Origin: Opisthocomus hoazin
Lineage: Eukaryota; Chordata; Aves; Opisthocomiformes; Opisthocomidae
DNA length: 64,000 nucleotides
Assembly: GCF_030867145.1 (NCBI RefSeq)
Contig: NC_134419.1
Coordinates: 5,607,501 to 5,671,500 of the forward strand
Reading direction: 5' to 3'
Below are positions 1-12,600 of this stretch, piece after piece. A program made the position numbers and the translations under genes. The notes below the pieces were generated by a model. That model saw only the letters and a program-made list of their open reading frames with translations. It did not search any database and was not told the DNA's origin. Position 1 is the first letter of the stretch. Every line of letters starts with the position of its first letter.

Positions 1-3000
1 AAGAAAATACTTCTCTTGCCTCCCAGCCCAGTCATTATGATCGCTATTTCTGTCCCTACTCCTACAATATTTATTTATATAATGTATTTCTTTGTCTTGA
101 GGAGCAATCTGTGGCATATCTGTACAACTCTGTGTTTGCCACAGCCTTCGAAGCATTTTGAGGGGCTATTCTGAGCCAAAATATCATTATTATTTTGGTG
201 ATTAACTAATGAGCAGTCTGTTTTACTTCCGAGACTGCAGTCCAAAGAGAAATATTGATAATTAGCAGAGGTACGGAGCACACTGGGGATTCATCAGAGG
301 CTGTAGAAGAGAGACTACCAAATGAAAGCCGCAACGGCTCAGCAAAGGAGCTCGTGGATGCAGATCAGTGCGTGAGATAAAAAGCCACCATGTCTCCAGG
401 AAAACAACAGGAGCCTGCAGACAGACACGGGGCTGGGGGACACGCATGTATTGATGCCTTTTCGCTCTGACAGGAGGATTTGTGGGCTGTATCCTTCAGC
501 ACTTCACAAAGTACTTAATTGGCTCACCTTCGATTGGATTTTACATTTACCTCTTCATTATTCTGCCTTGTTTGATAAGTTCATCAAACATCAAAAATCT
601 CGTCTTTGTTCATTTTCAAAAGGGATTATCGGAATAAGCCTTCATAATTAAGTGTATCACTACTGCATTTTTTTTTCTTTCCGCCTTCTCCTTGTCTCCA
701 CGTTCCAATTATCACTGATACCTTTTTTTGATCCTTCTAAATCATATTTGCCTTTAGAACAAGCCTGAAATTAATAGCTGTAGAAAAAAAATGCAACCAT
801 TTTCCTCTTATGACACTATAGCTTTAGAAAACTTGTTTATTCCATTCCTTCAAAGCCTAAATGACACTTGTATAGTGTTAATAATATTGTTCAGGGGAAA
901 AAATAGAAGTATGAGGATCTGACTTGGATTGAAAATTGGGTTATAAGCATGCACTTCCTAACTTCACATTGTCAAATGCAGAATAATAATAATGGAAAAG
1001 AATATGAAAAATATTCACTTGTGAATAATTCTGTATAGAAAATTCATTCCAAGTGTCCAAAACCAGTATGGTGATTTTTGTAAAGAAGTTTAAGAAGGCT
1101 TAACAGTCATCTGTAAAAGAAAAACCATTGTGCAAACAGTTCCTATAAGAAGGAATTACGATGCCTAGCCTGGGCTTTGGACAACTGCCAATATTTTTTT
1201 TTCTGGTAGCTGTTTACAGAGAACACAGTGTGCACATGCCTCAAGTCAGGACAAAATTGATGGGCGACCAACCTGCCCGTAATTTCTATATGTAAAGTTG
1301 TTGGGGGGACAGACTTACCTCTGGGAAGGCAATGCCTCCAGCTCCCTGCGTGCTGTAGCCGTGGCCTGACGTGCCGTTAAAGCCAGCCAGCATACAGAGA
1401 GAATCAGAGGAGAAAGCGGGCACAGGCTCCACCGCATTGCTTTTCCATATGTAAGTGTTTGTTATAGGGTAGCTGCAAAGCAAAGCTTTAGGCTTCAGGA
1501 CGCCGTGGGCCAAGCACTGGTAGAAGCAGCACAGAACCCACCGGACTCCAAAACGATGCGGTAAATCATTGACGACGGCACAGATCAAATCACAAAGGAT
1601 CAGGACACACCCCCAGAGGCCTTTGGCCTTTTGGAAACAAATTCCCAGTTTTCTGGCAAGGGAATATATTAAACTGTGCAACTGTTCCCACATTAAAGTC
1701 AATCAAGTCCTATTGCAGCAGCGCGTTTCTTGTCCACGCTGAACCCTCCTTTTAATTTGAAGGAGGAGGAAACTCATTTTATTTCCCACAGTGACTTACT
1801 TAACTGTAATTTTGGTGCATCTGGTTGCTGACCAGGGAAAAGCTTCCCAGTACAGCAAATTGAAGATTATTATAAAATTGTGTTACAAGGAACACGTACC
1901 TTCCAGATACGTCAAGGACCTGCTAATTCAGCTCCTTCCCATTGCCGTCCCCGCAAGACACTGTCCCATTGCCAAAGCTGATGTGAGTTATCACCTGGCT
2001 TTAGGATGGCCCTACACAATCACTACAATCCAAATCTTTGTTTTCTGAAGTGATTTGGGGTGAGAAAACTACCCCCTGAATCTGAAATTGTGTCCTATCC
2101 CACAAGCTGTGTGAACCCATCAGTCAGCAGTGGCTCTAATGCTTTTAGCTGGTTGGGATCTTAACACGGAAATAAAGGATATGCACAAGTGTAAGAAAGC
2201 AAACCATCCAAAGCATGAACACCGTGGGTTATTTATGATTAAGATAATAGTCACAGGATAACAATATTTAGTTCTCACGTGTTGGAAGAAAGGAAAAATG
2301 GCCATTGGAAAGACGCTTGGTCATGCTGCAGCCCAAGTTGCCCCTTACCTGTTTCCTTGAGCTTGCCTATAGCCTGCAAAATGCCCCTGAGTGCTCCTGG
2401 GCAGGCACAAAAACGCACAAGGGATCTATAACTTCATTAGATCTTCGTTAAAAAAGAGTAAGAGATCTATGAAGACTTCTCTGTTCATACAAGGGTCTGT
2501 ATCTCTTCATTTCTGCGTAAGTGGGCTGAGATGCTTAACACATAAATGACATTTTCCCAGCAGACAGCTGGAAGCTTGAACCTCCATAAGTACAAGAGAA
2601 AGTGTAATTATTGTAGGAAAATCTGGTCTTGGCCTATTACAGCTATTAAGCAGGCAGTGGATTGTCCTCTGTCCACAAAAGACTGGGATAGAAGTGTCAC
2701 TTTCTGTATTTCCCAAATTAATTGCAAAGATCATTTCAATAGCTGGTATTGTAAATTATCAAAATAAAAGGACCTCTTACTATGTTATTTTAAAGTAATT
2801 AAAGTTCAGAATGACCCTGTGGCTTGTCTTTGCTGAACGTGAAGAAATGTAGCACATGGGTAAACGCTGTAGCGAACGAAAGGAAAACTGCCTTTTTGTG
2901 ACCTTCGAGAGTACGTTAATGTCATCCCTTACCTACTAATGCACTTCAGATGAGTTCAGAAAGACCTTCTCCTTTCTTCGCCTATGCAAGAAAACTCAGA

Positions 3001-6000
3001 TAAGGGCTTTAATTTTTTTTTTTTATATACTATTAAACCAAAATTGCTTTTGCCTGGGAGAAAAGCAGGGGGATTGAAACTGGCCTAAGGCGATCCCCAT
3101 CGTTACCTCCCTATTAGACATTACAGCCTCTCTGCATGTTGCTGTTAAGACAGGATGACCTGAAAAGGTTTTAGCAATGCTTATGAAGGTCTGGTGGGGA
3201 TGGACCCCACTGTCCCCATGGTGGGAGCCTCCCTGACTGTCTGCCGAATGTGTCCTCTTCTAGTCTTCCAAAGTTCTGCCATCCTTTGATATAAATGGCT
3301 GTTTTGTACAGTCAAGTGCCTCCTCAGCATCTAAACAAGACTGTCGGAGCATTATATCTTTTCTTTTCTGATAGCAGCATCAGAAACACACCATATATAT
3401 AATGAAAGTTATTTGTGGCACGTCTCCCAGGTAAAAGGCTGGGCTGGTTTGTGCAATCAGGCACAACAACAATTTCGCTCTGATAGGTGAGGTCGTTTGG
3501 GGGGGGAGGCATGCGAGAGAGATTTAAGCGGCAAGCAAGGCACACCGCGTTAGAGGTGAAATTAAAGAACCTTTCTCAAAGGTGTTATGTTCCAAAAGTG
3601 ATATATATAAAAGTTATGGTTCCATTTATAACATTATGAATTGAACTTGTCTAAAATGTGTGTTGGAGCCTTGCCTCTAAACCTGAATTAACTCTCTGAA
3701 CCTCTGGCTCGCAATGCTAGCCGTGCTGTCGCTAGCGATGCAGTCACCTTCAAGATGATGAGCCGTGAAGTGAAGTCTTGGGGCTCTTCAAGAGCATGGA
3801 AATATGAGCTCTGAGGGGCTGGGCTGGGCAGCGAGCTCACTCCAGCAAAGCCTGGGTGGGAGTTTGCAGCATCACTTTGGGACTATTCCCATCACAAAGC
3901 TCTTTTCCAGGACACTAAAGAACCTTTCACTGCCAGCGTAACTCCTCGTTTACAACCTTTATGCATCTAAAATCAGGATCAGATTAACTCAGTGTAAACA
4001 AACTTAGGCACCCACTTTTCCTCTCTGATAGCAATACAGGATTCGTTTCCACTTCAAATGTCTTTGGCCCAACGAGGGGAATTAATTTGTGGCTGCAGAA
4101 TGCATTGATCTTTTAAATAGCACCTGAAGAGCACATTCAGTAACGTGGCTGTCTGCATGAGCTTAGCTCCAGGGGGAAGTTATATTACAAGAGCTAACAG
4201 AACATTGTTTTGTCCAGCAATTTACATTTGTACTTTCTTTATATGTAGATTTTTATTTTTAGTATATTCATACGGTTTTTGCTGCAGGGGATGCAGTTAC
4301 TTAAAAGATTCATCCTTTTTTATGCCAATATTCTATTTATAATTTTTTGTAGTACATTATTCATACAATGCTGTAAATCTGAGGTTTGTTCCTGACTGGA
4401 AGACCATGAACATCTAAAGGCAGAGTCCTGTTCTTTTTTATTCTGTTCGATGAACCATACCCCCAAAGTTGTATCCGAGGTTCTTGCTGTCACGCATTAA
4501 GCGATGTGACTGACACCTGCCATGTGCTGCTTGTTCTCTCAGGGTTCCCCAGGGAAAAGTGCAGGGCAGACAGCCTTTCATTCAGGGGCAGGGTGGGGTT
4601 TTTTAAATTATAGAGACGGTTGCAATGTACAGCGATTATAGAGATGTTAGATCTGGCAAGATAAGAAATTGTGCCTAGCAATTGGAGCCCTGCCCTTGGA
4701 AAGTTTGCCATTTCACACGTGCTTTCGCAGCACACATGGGCTTTCTCAGCTCATCCTCTCTGCAAGCGCTGGAGAGATTTCTCTGCCCAGGAGCTTGGTA
4801 AAGTAACTTCTGTTTTGCCAAGGAAGCAAAGCTGGGTATCAAGGTCTTCATCTCTGAACTTCAAAATCCCGGCACAGACACCTTCAAGAGAAGAGTTTAG
4901 GTTTGGAAGATGGCTTTATATTGTGTAGCAAACAGAAGACATGAGTAGAAGGATTAAAAAGGATAGCACAGACATAATGAGTTTGCTGTAGTTTACGCTG
5001 CTGAGCAGATGCTCTGTGCTAGATGGTGTTTCTGCAGCCTTGAAGGCCTCGTGCCTGTATGCGCTGTATTACTGCAGGGCAGGGAGAGGATGCTGCAGGC
5101 TGTAGCCGACCCTGGTCACCATCCCCCATGCCAGCAAGGTGACAGCAAACATCACCTGCAGGTGCTGGCAGTAATGGGCGCCGACATGGTGACGGTCCCA
5201 CAGCACAGGCAGCAGTCGTGTCCCTGTAACAGGGCTGACCCACCTCTGCAACCACCAGCATGCTTTTCCTCTGCACACCAGCTGTGCATCTCGTTTCCTG
5301 AGGTTCAACTGTTTTTCATCCCCAGCTAAAAATTCTCCGGCCACGGAGTGCATTGCAAGGACCAACAAAGCTGTCTGTCATTTACATGCGTTGGGCACGT
5401 GTCCCTGCTACTGAACCCAGTGGCTGCAGAGAGGTGTGGAAAAGGGCCGCCTAAGGACCAGAAGACGACCACAGCTCTAGCGCTGGACATGCCAGCCCTC
5501 GTTTGTTGTCAACGAATACTGAACCTGCCTGATAGCATACATTCTACCAGAGAACGCAGCCTGAAACACATGAGCAATTATATGGGCTGTAGTGCTAAAA
5601 AAGAAGTGTGAACCTAAGTGTGGGATCAGGGCCGTACTGCAGAGACAATGTTGTAGCTTGGACAGATAAAAAACCTGAAACACTGCAAGGCTTTTAAATC
5701 CATTTTCTTGACTGCTACAATGCTTCAATGGGGCTCATCTTAAAGCTTCCGAAGGAGCCACATGGGTACCTGCATTGGCTCCTCCTAAACAGCGCTCTGT
5801 CCTGTGCGCTTTTTGAATGCAGGGATCAATAATACTGCATTTGCTTAAATTTCTCGTTCGTGCCAGTGAAGCAAGACAGAGCAAGCGGCTCGATGGTGGA
5901 ACCAGTGATCCTATCTCCCCCTCTGCTGGAAATCCATGATATGGCCTCCTGGCAGAAAAAGAGGGAGATGTGCGGGGAACCGGGCTGGGGTGGCTGCCCT

Positions 6001-8212
6001 GACCCTCCTGGCGACAGAATAAAGCATAAAAACTGAGCCGAAATCCCTTCCAGCACAAGATGGTGCCCTGCTATCCTCTCGTTCCAGTTTTTCTGGGTTC
6101 TGAAGTGTTTTTTCAGATATACGGACCCTACTGCGTCGCACCTAGGAGCAGCCGTTTCCTTCTGTGCCCAGTCTCCTTCCCCCAGTGCTGTCCCCCAGTA
6201 GCTGTGAGAAGGGAAAATATCTTGTCAGCCTACCCCCAGTCTGTAGTATTACAACACTGGGCTAACATTATCACCAGTCATGCCATGGGCAATACCTGAA
6301 TCTGGTTGTCTTCCAAAGAAGACTGGGTTGCCCTAGAATTTCCCTGGTCTTCTCCAGTCATGTTGCCCCACATTTCTAAAAGCCTGAAAGATTAGGAATA
6401 CATCATATTCCCAAGATCTGCTGTTTTTTCTGGTCTCTCTTTCATGCCTCTGTGAAATCCAAAAAAGTCCCAAATCTGTATAATATACCTATAGCCTATG
6501 ACACATCCCACTGGTCACTAAGTAGCTGAAGAGAGTAATGCAGGGAAAATAAGGCTGAATGCTCTGCTTGCTGCCCTTGGCCTGACGTGTCTGTATGAGC
6601 TACTAATTGCATCACTGCAAAAACCCCATCCAAATAAAAAAAAAAATTTAGATATTTAAACAGGCTGAAATTGTGTGTGCTGGGGAGATGGTGCAGGCTT
6701 AGGAAGTCTTTGGTGCTGTTGCACTTAGTAATGGTTTTTGGTTTTACTCGAGTCGGGGCTGCGCCTGGGAACGCCCGTTCTGGGTCGGTGCCTCCGATAC
6801 ACAAACCCAGATCAAACCCCAAGCTCCTGCTCCTAACTCCTGGCTGTTTCATAGCGGCGGCGGACAAGGCGGTCGTTGTGTTTTGCTGGGACGTTGCTGT
6901 TCGTGGCACTTGGCGTGGTGGGGACCGACGGGCGGCAGCAGCGCTGCGGGGAGAGGTGGGGCAGGAGCAGAACGGCTATCTGAGGAGTTACCTGCATTCC
7001 CTCCAGCATTTCAGGGAGGGTGTAAAGTCCTGCTTTGTCGTCGCCTGACGTATCTGTCTAGTTTCTCTAAGGAAATTGTGCCATGTGGCCCATTAAAAGG
7101 TGGCTTACCCAGAGCGGTGCCAGCTCTTTATCATCAGGTGTTTCCCAGAAAGGACCAGAGCCAGAGAAAAAAGTCGGCTCCCACTTCTGCGGTGTTTGAT
7201 CTATGCAACACCACAGCTACATCGCGCTCCACCGGCAGTTATTACAGCCCAGTGCGATTTATGGCAGCCCTGGGGCTGCTGTCGAACGGAGCTGAGGCAA
7301 GTGGGGGTCCCACCAGGGCTACCAATCACAAAATGCATGTTTTAAAAAAACTTCTGGCATTTTCTTTTTAGTTTTAGAGCCCATAGAGAGGAATCTGCCT
7401 TGTCCTTTTCCGCAAGACCACAGCTCTAAAGTCATAACCTCCCGATTCTCCAACAGTGCTTTAATTCACGACCCGTGTTCGTGCCACTGGGTGGGTCATA
7501 AATCCTCCCCACTACCTGTACACAAAGCTGGCATTCATTTTCATCACGCCGCGACTCCAGCCTGGGCTTGCGGGACTTCCCTGCCAGCTCCCGGCTCGGT
7601 GGGACACCCGCCCCTTTCTTCTCTGAGACCACCGCGCAGCAGCAGGGCTTTTCATGTGGCGAGGAATGAGACTTGCACTTTGAGTCATGTCTCCGACGAC
7701 CGAGTCTTTTTTTTTTCTTCGAATCCCCCCCCCCCCTTTTTTTTTTGCTTTCCTCAAGGTTGGCTCTGGACAGCAGGGTCAGGTTAGGCTGGGAGAGCAT
7801 CGATCCCGCTCTCAAGAGCGGTAGGGATGCTTGAGGGCAAGGTTTTCCCTGATGTTCACGTGCAGAAGGAGGATGTCCCTCCACAAGTCACGTACCACAG
7901 CATTACCTTCAAACCACTGGAGAGAAATCTGGGACACCTTCAGACAATCACAAGCACACAGTTTGCCATCAGGTGCCACAGGTCACAGATGTGGTTTATC
8001 AGTCCCTTATCCCCTATCCGGGCAATTCTGTGGGAATGGTGTACGTGACAGGTTCCATGCCCTGGTATGTGGGATTAGGATCAGCTGGTGATGGTTAAGT
8101 ATTGCCCAGGTGCCAATGACTCCTATTGTCAGCTGCCTCCAAATACCGCCCAGCACCCAGGCTCCATGCAGCAGGCTTTTCTCTGATTGAAGGAAAACAT
8201 CAAGTGCTCCTG
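1..8212. other. 5' intergenic flank, no gene recognised
   Basis: I see no recognisable coding exon here on either strand. The longest open frame (138 codons, minus strand, 1286-1702) resembles no family I know, has no repeated or conserved motif, and is probably chance. The base composition is AT-rich with scattered homopolymer runs, including a C12/T10 tract near 7725-7746. In mammals the gene next to FYB2 on this side is C8A; I looked for perforin-like complement exons and found none, so that gene probably begins outside the window. Confidence 0.6.
7725..7746. repeat. C-run followed by T-run
   Basis: About twelve C residues followed directly by ten T residues, with another T-run just upstream. 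This is a simple homopolymer tract prone to length polymorphism and sequencing error. It makes any open frame crossing it, such as the Ser/Pro/Phe-rich one at 7491-7787, untrustworthy. Confidence 0.9.
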
Positions 8213-8661
8213 CAGGGCTACAAGGATGATGAGGGGACTGGAACATCTCCCCTATGAGGAGAGGCTGAGGGAGCTGGGCTTGTTCAGCCTGAAGAAGAGA
8301 AGGCTGAGAGGGGACCTAATAAATGCTTATAAATATCTGAAGGGTGGGTGTCAGGAGGATGGGGCCAAGCTCTTTTCAGTGGTGCCCAGTGACAGGACAA
8401 GGGGCAATGGGCACAAACTGAGGCACAGGAAGTTCTGTCTGAACATGAGGAAGAACTTCTTCCCTCTGAGGGTGACGGAGCACTGGAACAGGCTGCCCAG
8501 GGAGGCTGTGGAGTCTCCTTCTCTGGAGATAATCAAGACCCGCCTGGACGCGGTGCTGTGCAGCCTGCTCTGGGTGACCCTGCTTCAGCAGGAGGGTTGG
8601 ACTAGATGACCCACAGAGGTCCCTTCCAACCCCTACTATTCTGTGATTCTGTGATTCTGTG
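8213..8661 (+). mobile_element. CR1 LINE fragment, sense on + strand
   Basis: 5'-truncated chicken-repeat-1 retrotransposon. It encodes the C-terminal tail of the CR1 ORF2 reverse transcriptase: an open frame through the [26 protein letters not shown] and [19 protein letters not shown] motifs, ending near 8609. The 3' UTR follows with the block ACCCACAGAGGTCCCTTCCA and three copies of the ATTCTGTG tail. The frame is nearly intact, so this copy is fairly young, but it lacks the endonuclease and RT core and cannot be autonomous. It lies about 0.7 kb upstream of the FYB2 promoter region. Confidence 0.95.
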
Positions 8662-9340
8662 CAGAAAAAGAGGATATAATATTTGATCAGCTATGGAGGG
8701 AAAAAGAAAGTCCTGGGGCTCTCTATTCTCTGCTTGCCAAGCTAACCAGCAGTGCTTTTCCTGGGAGATGTGCTCTGTAGAAACACGGGCTCAATGTTTG
8801 GACAGATTCTTTCAGGCTGTTCTCCAGGGCAGAAATATCCAGTGATGGGAAAAGTCTTATTTGCCCTATTTTAACTGATCTGTCCTTAGGACTTTGAGAA
8901 ACACCTGACCATGAAAAGGAGCTGCTTCACCAGGGAATAAGTGTGGGCTTCAGCAAGGATGACTCTTTTTGCTGGGCTCTGCTGTCCAGAGATGAAGAGA
9001 GCATTTGGTCCCTACAGGGAAATGTCTCTTTTAATCACTCGGAGGTCTCTGGCTTCGGCTTGGAGAAGAGCCTGGTGCAGGCTGGGCTGATGCAGTAGGG
9101 TGGGTGTCACCCATGGGAGACCTGTGAAGAGGTGGGGTGAGGATTATTGCTGGGCTTGGTGGGACTCCTCTGCTCCCCCCAGGTGTGAGAAGGGACCTGA
9201 GAACTGCTGTGTGTATGGATACCATGTGGACATAAGGACATGGGTGCTGTAGAGGCACCCGTGCTGAGGGAAAGAGCTATTCTTTCCCTCAAAAATCAAA
9301 CCAAACCTGCTTCTTCCCTTCCTGAGCCCACCCAAACCCT
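8662..9340. other. intergenic spacer before FYB2 promoter
   Basis: No gene or repeat recognised. GC content rises steadily toward the GC-rich block that starts near 9350. Confidence 0.5.
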
Positions 9341-9349
9341 ACCACGGTG

Positions 9350-9640
9350 TTGACGTTTGTGGTTCGGAGACTGCGCGAGCCGGGTCAAGGAAGGGTGGCC
9401 GGGCCGGGCCGGGCTGTGCTCTGCCCTGCCTGGGTGAGGCTCTCCCCGCCCCGGGGGCAGACCCATGCCTTGGCCCAGGTGTGTTTTCGGGCTCGCCCCG
9501 CCTCGCCCGGTGCTGCAGCAAGGACGGGCGACGGAGCGAGGAGCAGCCAGGGCAGGAGCTGGCCGGAGGCAGGGAAAGATGCTGCCGGGCTGAACCGCCG
9601 GAGCCGGCGTGGAGCGGCCAAGGGATGGACGTGGTAACTG
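9350..9640 (+). promoter_or_regulatory. FYB2: putative FYB2 CpG-rich promoter and 5' UTR
   Basis: A local block rich in G+C and CpG, with tandem GGGCC/CCGGG motifs near 9400-9415 that resemble Sp1-type GC boxes, surrounded by AT-rich DNA. It ends at an ATG followed three codons later by a splice donor that fits the first coding exon of FYB2. I see no obvious TATA box. The transcription start site is not determinable from sequence alone; the assignment is inferred from position, composition and the fitting exon. Confidence 0.55.
9625..9633 (+). CDS. FYB2: FYB2 coding exon 1 (start codon)
   Basis: ATG GAC GTG followed by donor GTAACT. The start has G at -3 and G at +4, a strong Kozak context. 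It ends in phase 0, matching exon 2, and gives the N-terminus MDV-EGVTDF, the same spacing as the MEE-EGVKNF I recall for human FYB2. The exon lies inside the GC-rich block. It is too short to prove by itself; a different upstream exon could carry the start. Confidence 0.65.
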
Positions 9641-12600
9641 CCGGGCGCTGGTCCTTTCCACCCTCACCACAGCGATGGGCTGCTCTGTCTCCTCTGCCCC
9701 TGGCCCGCGTGAAATGTTTGCTGCTTGGTTTTTCTGCTGCTGATATGTAGCTTTGGGGCTGTTATCTCCATAAAGTGCCGGGAGCAGTTTAACCTTGGGG
9801 TTAGGCTGCTCTCCATGGGGACCACAAAGGGACAGCTTCTCTGCCCCAAAGTGGGGGTTGAGGGGCTCTCAGTGCTTGGTTTCTCCCCCTCCTCGCTCTG
9901 AAACGGGCTGTGGTTGCTGCCTCTTCTTTTAACAAAACGTAGAGGTGGTTTTCTTTTTTATTTTTATTTTTTTTTCTGGGAGAAGCCAGCGGGTTAATGA
10001 GTAGATGGTATCTGCGGCATGCTCTCGTCAGCGTGCCCAGGGTGCCTGGGCTCTGCTCCAGCCTCCCCGCTGCCGGGCAGAGGGCAGAGCCGATTAAACA
10101 TTTACCCGCGGGAGCTCCCTTGCAAATCAAGATAAAGAATGGATGGAACCAGAAAAATTTCGGGAGGGGAACCTGCAGTGCTTCCTCTTGGCTGTCCTGT
10201 GTGCCACATCTTGAGTGGGGTTTCTCTTCCTGTGTGGATTTGTTTTAGAAAAGCAACTGCAGAAAACTAATAAGAATTAGGATTCCTTTTGGCTAGTCCT
10301 TGGTATCAGCACAAACCTCCAGCTGCTGCTCTTTCTAAAAGGTATCCTTATCATAGGCTTAATATGAGCTTTATTCTGCTTCCTAGGATGATATTAATGT
10401 CAGAAAAGCTTTTTATTTATAGGGAGAAAATATGGAAAGTTTAGCTGTCCCCTGACTCCGTAATGCTCATAGCTTTCCAGCCCATGGAAGTTTCTTTCCT
10501 TTTTATTCTCTCCCTCTCTCATCTTGCGTGGGCTTTTGCCAAATGTGTTATTATTCACAGTGAATTATTTGGCCAGATGTAGCTGTAATACACATTGTGA
10601 GCTTTTGGCAACCCTTTAAATTTATTACTGTATTCTCCCCGCTTGTCAACTGGTCTAATTTATCGGTGAGCACCTCTCCCTGCTGCACTGAACCCTCCCC
10701 TGGCTGGTGGGGTACTGGGGCTGGGACCTCACGTGTGTCCCACCACACCTGCCTGCGACCCGCTTGGCACCACATATAGGCTGATCATCACCCTCAGCTA
10801 GCTGAAGGTGTGCAGGTCGAGCCGGAGAGTCGCTTGGAAGGCTCTGTGATTTGAAACAGTCCTGGCTTTAATGGAAAATCATCCCCGCAGAGGCCAGGAG
10901 AACTCATTGCACCTCAGAGGGTGGTGCTAAGCTCAGCCCTCCGCAAGGAAGTGGCAGTTGCAGGAGCTTTGTGGGGAGGGAGAAGGAGCATCTGGCCATG
11001 GAGTGCAGCTTAACCCCATCCTCCTTCGGTGTGCTCAGCCGGGGCTGCACATGTCCCTCCTGTGCTGGGTCTGCTCGTGGCATCGGTACCAAGATCCAGC
11101 GGGCTGCAAACCAGGGGAAACTATATTCCTCTTGCCCATGGTGAAGAGCACCAGGAGTGCATGAAGGGTAGATAACCCTCCAGTTAATTAGGCAAATCGT
11201 TTGAAGCTGCCATTTCAAGGCAAAAGGAATAACAACTTGAGGGGGGGGGGGGAAGGGAGGCTTATATCTATCCCTCTTTAATTAAAGGCAGGGCCAAGCT
11301 AGTGACTGTCACAGAATCACAGCATGGTCGGGGTTGGAAGGGACCTCTGTGGGTCACCCAGTCCAACCCCCTGCTGAAGCAGGGTCACCTACAGCAGGCT
11401 GCACAGGACCTCGTCCAGGTGGGTCTTGAATATCTCCAGAGAAGGAGACACCGCAACCTCCCTGGGCAGCCTGTGCCAGTGCTCCGTCACCCTCAGAGGG
11501 AAGAAGTTCTTCCTCATGTTCAGACGGAACTTCCTGTGCTTCAGTTTGTGCCTGTTGCCCCCTGTCCTGTCACTGGGCACCACTGAAAAGAGTCTGGCCC
11601 CATCCTCCTGACACCCACCCTTGAGATATTTATAAGCATTTCTAAGGTCCCCTCACAGCCTTCTTTTCTTCAGGCTGAACAAGCCCAGCTCCCTCAGCCT
11701 CTCCTCGCAGGAGAGATGCTCCAGTCCCCTCACCATCCTCGTAGCTCTCTGCTGGACTCTCTCCAGTCACAGCCGCTTCTGTCACAGCCAGGGCCAGGGA
11801 AGGGCCTGACTGAAAGCTCTGTTTCGCAGGTGGTGGCTCATTGAGACATGCAGGTACTTTCTGTTTTCTGTTTCCTTTGTCTCCGAGGGCACTGATGAGG
11901 AACTGTGTGCTACAGTGAAGAAATTCAGTAAACAGCGTTGAACTCTTCAACCGTTGCCGCAGCACGTGCAAAAGCTCGGTGCAATTGCATTAGGGCATCT
12001 CGCTGCTTTATTTCCTGTCTGGCATCGCTGGAGGGATGGGGTACATGTGGGATTATTTTTTTTTTCCAAAATCTGATTCATCCTTCGCATGCTTCTGAAA
12101 ACTCTCGTTCCCATCGGCTCACCCCTAGATTAGGCTGTCTGGGCAGCTGACACGGCATCGCGCTGCTGACCACTAATATGAAATATAATTGGAGCAATTC
12201 AAACCTCTCCCCCAAGGGTTGGTTCTTTACATCATGCACTACCCTGTGAAAGTAATAAAGTCAGTGAAAGGGGTTATTCAAGAGAAATTGTCAGTGTTTA
12301 ATAAATCGTGCAATTAAATGCAATAAAACCTCTGTATGCTATTCATCTGTTCTGCCTTAACACTTAAGGCTGGGGCTTTTTTCAGAATAACGAAGTTCTG
12401 TCCTAGATAATTTTTTCCAATTTCCTCATTAGACAGGTTCTCCTGAAGCCTTACAGTTCTCCGCACTGAACCAAGCTGCCAGAGTAGTGCACCTAATGTA
12501 ATCATGGCATATAAAAAGTTATAGAGCAGTTCAAGGACTTAAGTAGCTCGTAAATTTTTCTTCATATTTTCTCCGTAGTTCAGTTCAGGGCTGAATTTAA

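Noticed and set aside
1286..1702. 138-codon open frame on the minus strand upstream of FYB2
   Set aside because: No recognisable domain, no repeat of residues typical of a family, no fitting splice sites or promoter; length is within chance for vertebrate DNA.
8187..8609. 140-codon open frame as a host gene
   Set aside because: It is the C-terminal remnant of CR1 ORF2, as are the frames at 24578-25018, 27031-27261, 33262-33453 and 43663-44010.
1..9000. Exons of C8A, the expected mammalian neighbour
   Set aside because: Searched both strands for cysteine-rich thrombospondin/LDLa/MACPF-like segments and found none; the gene probably lies outside the window.
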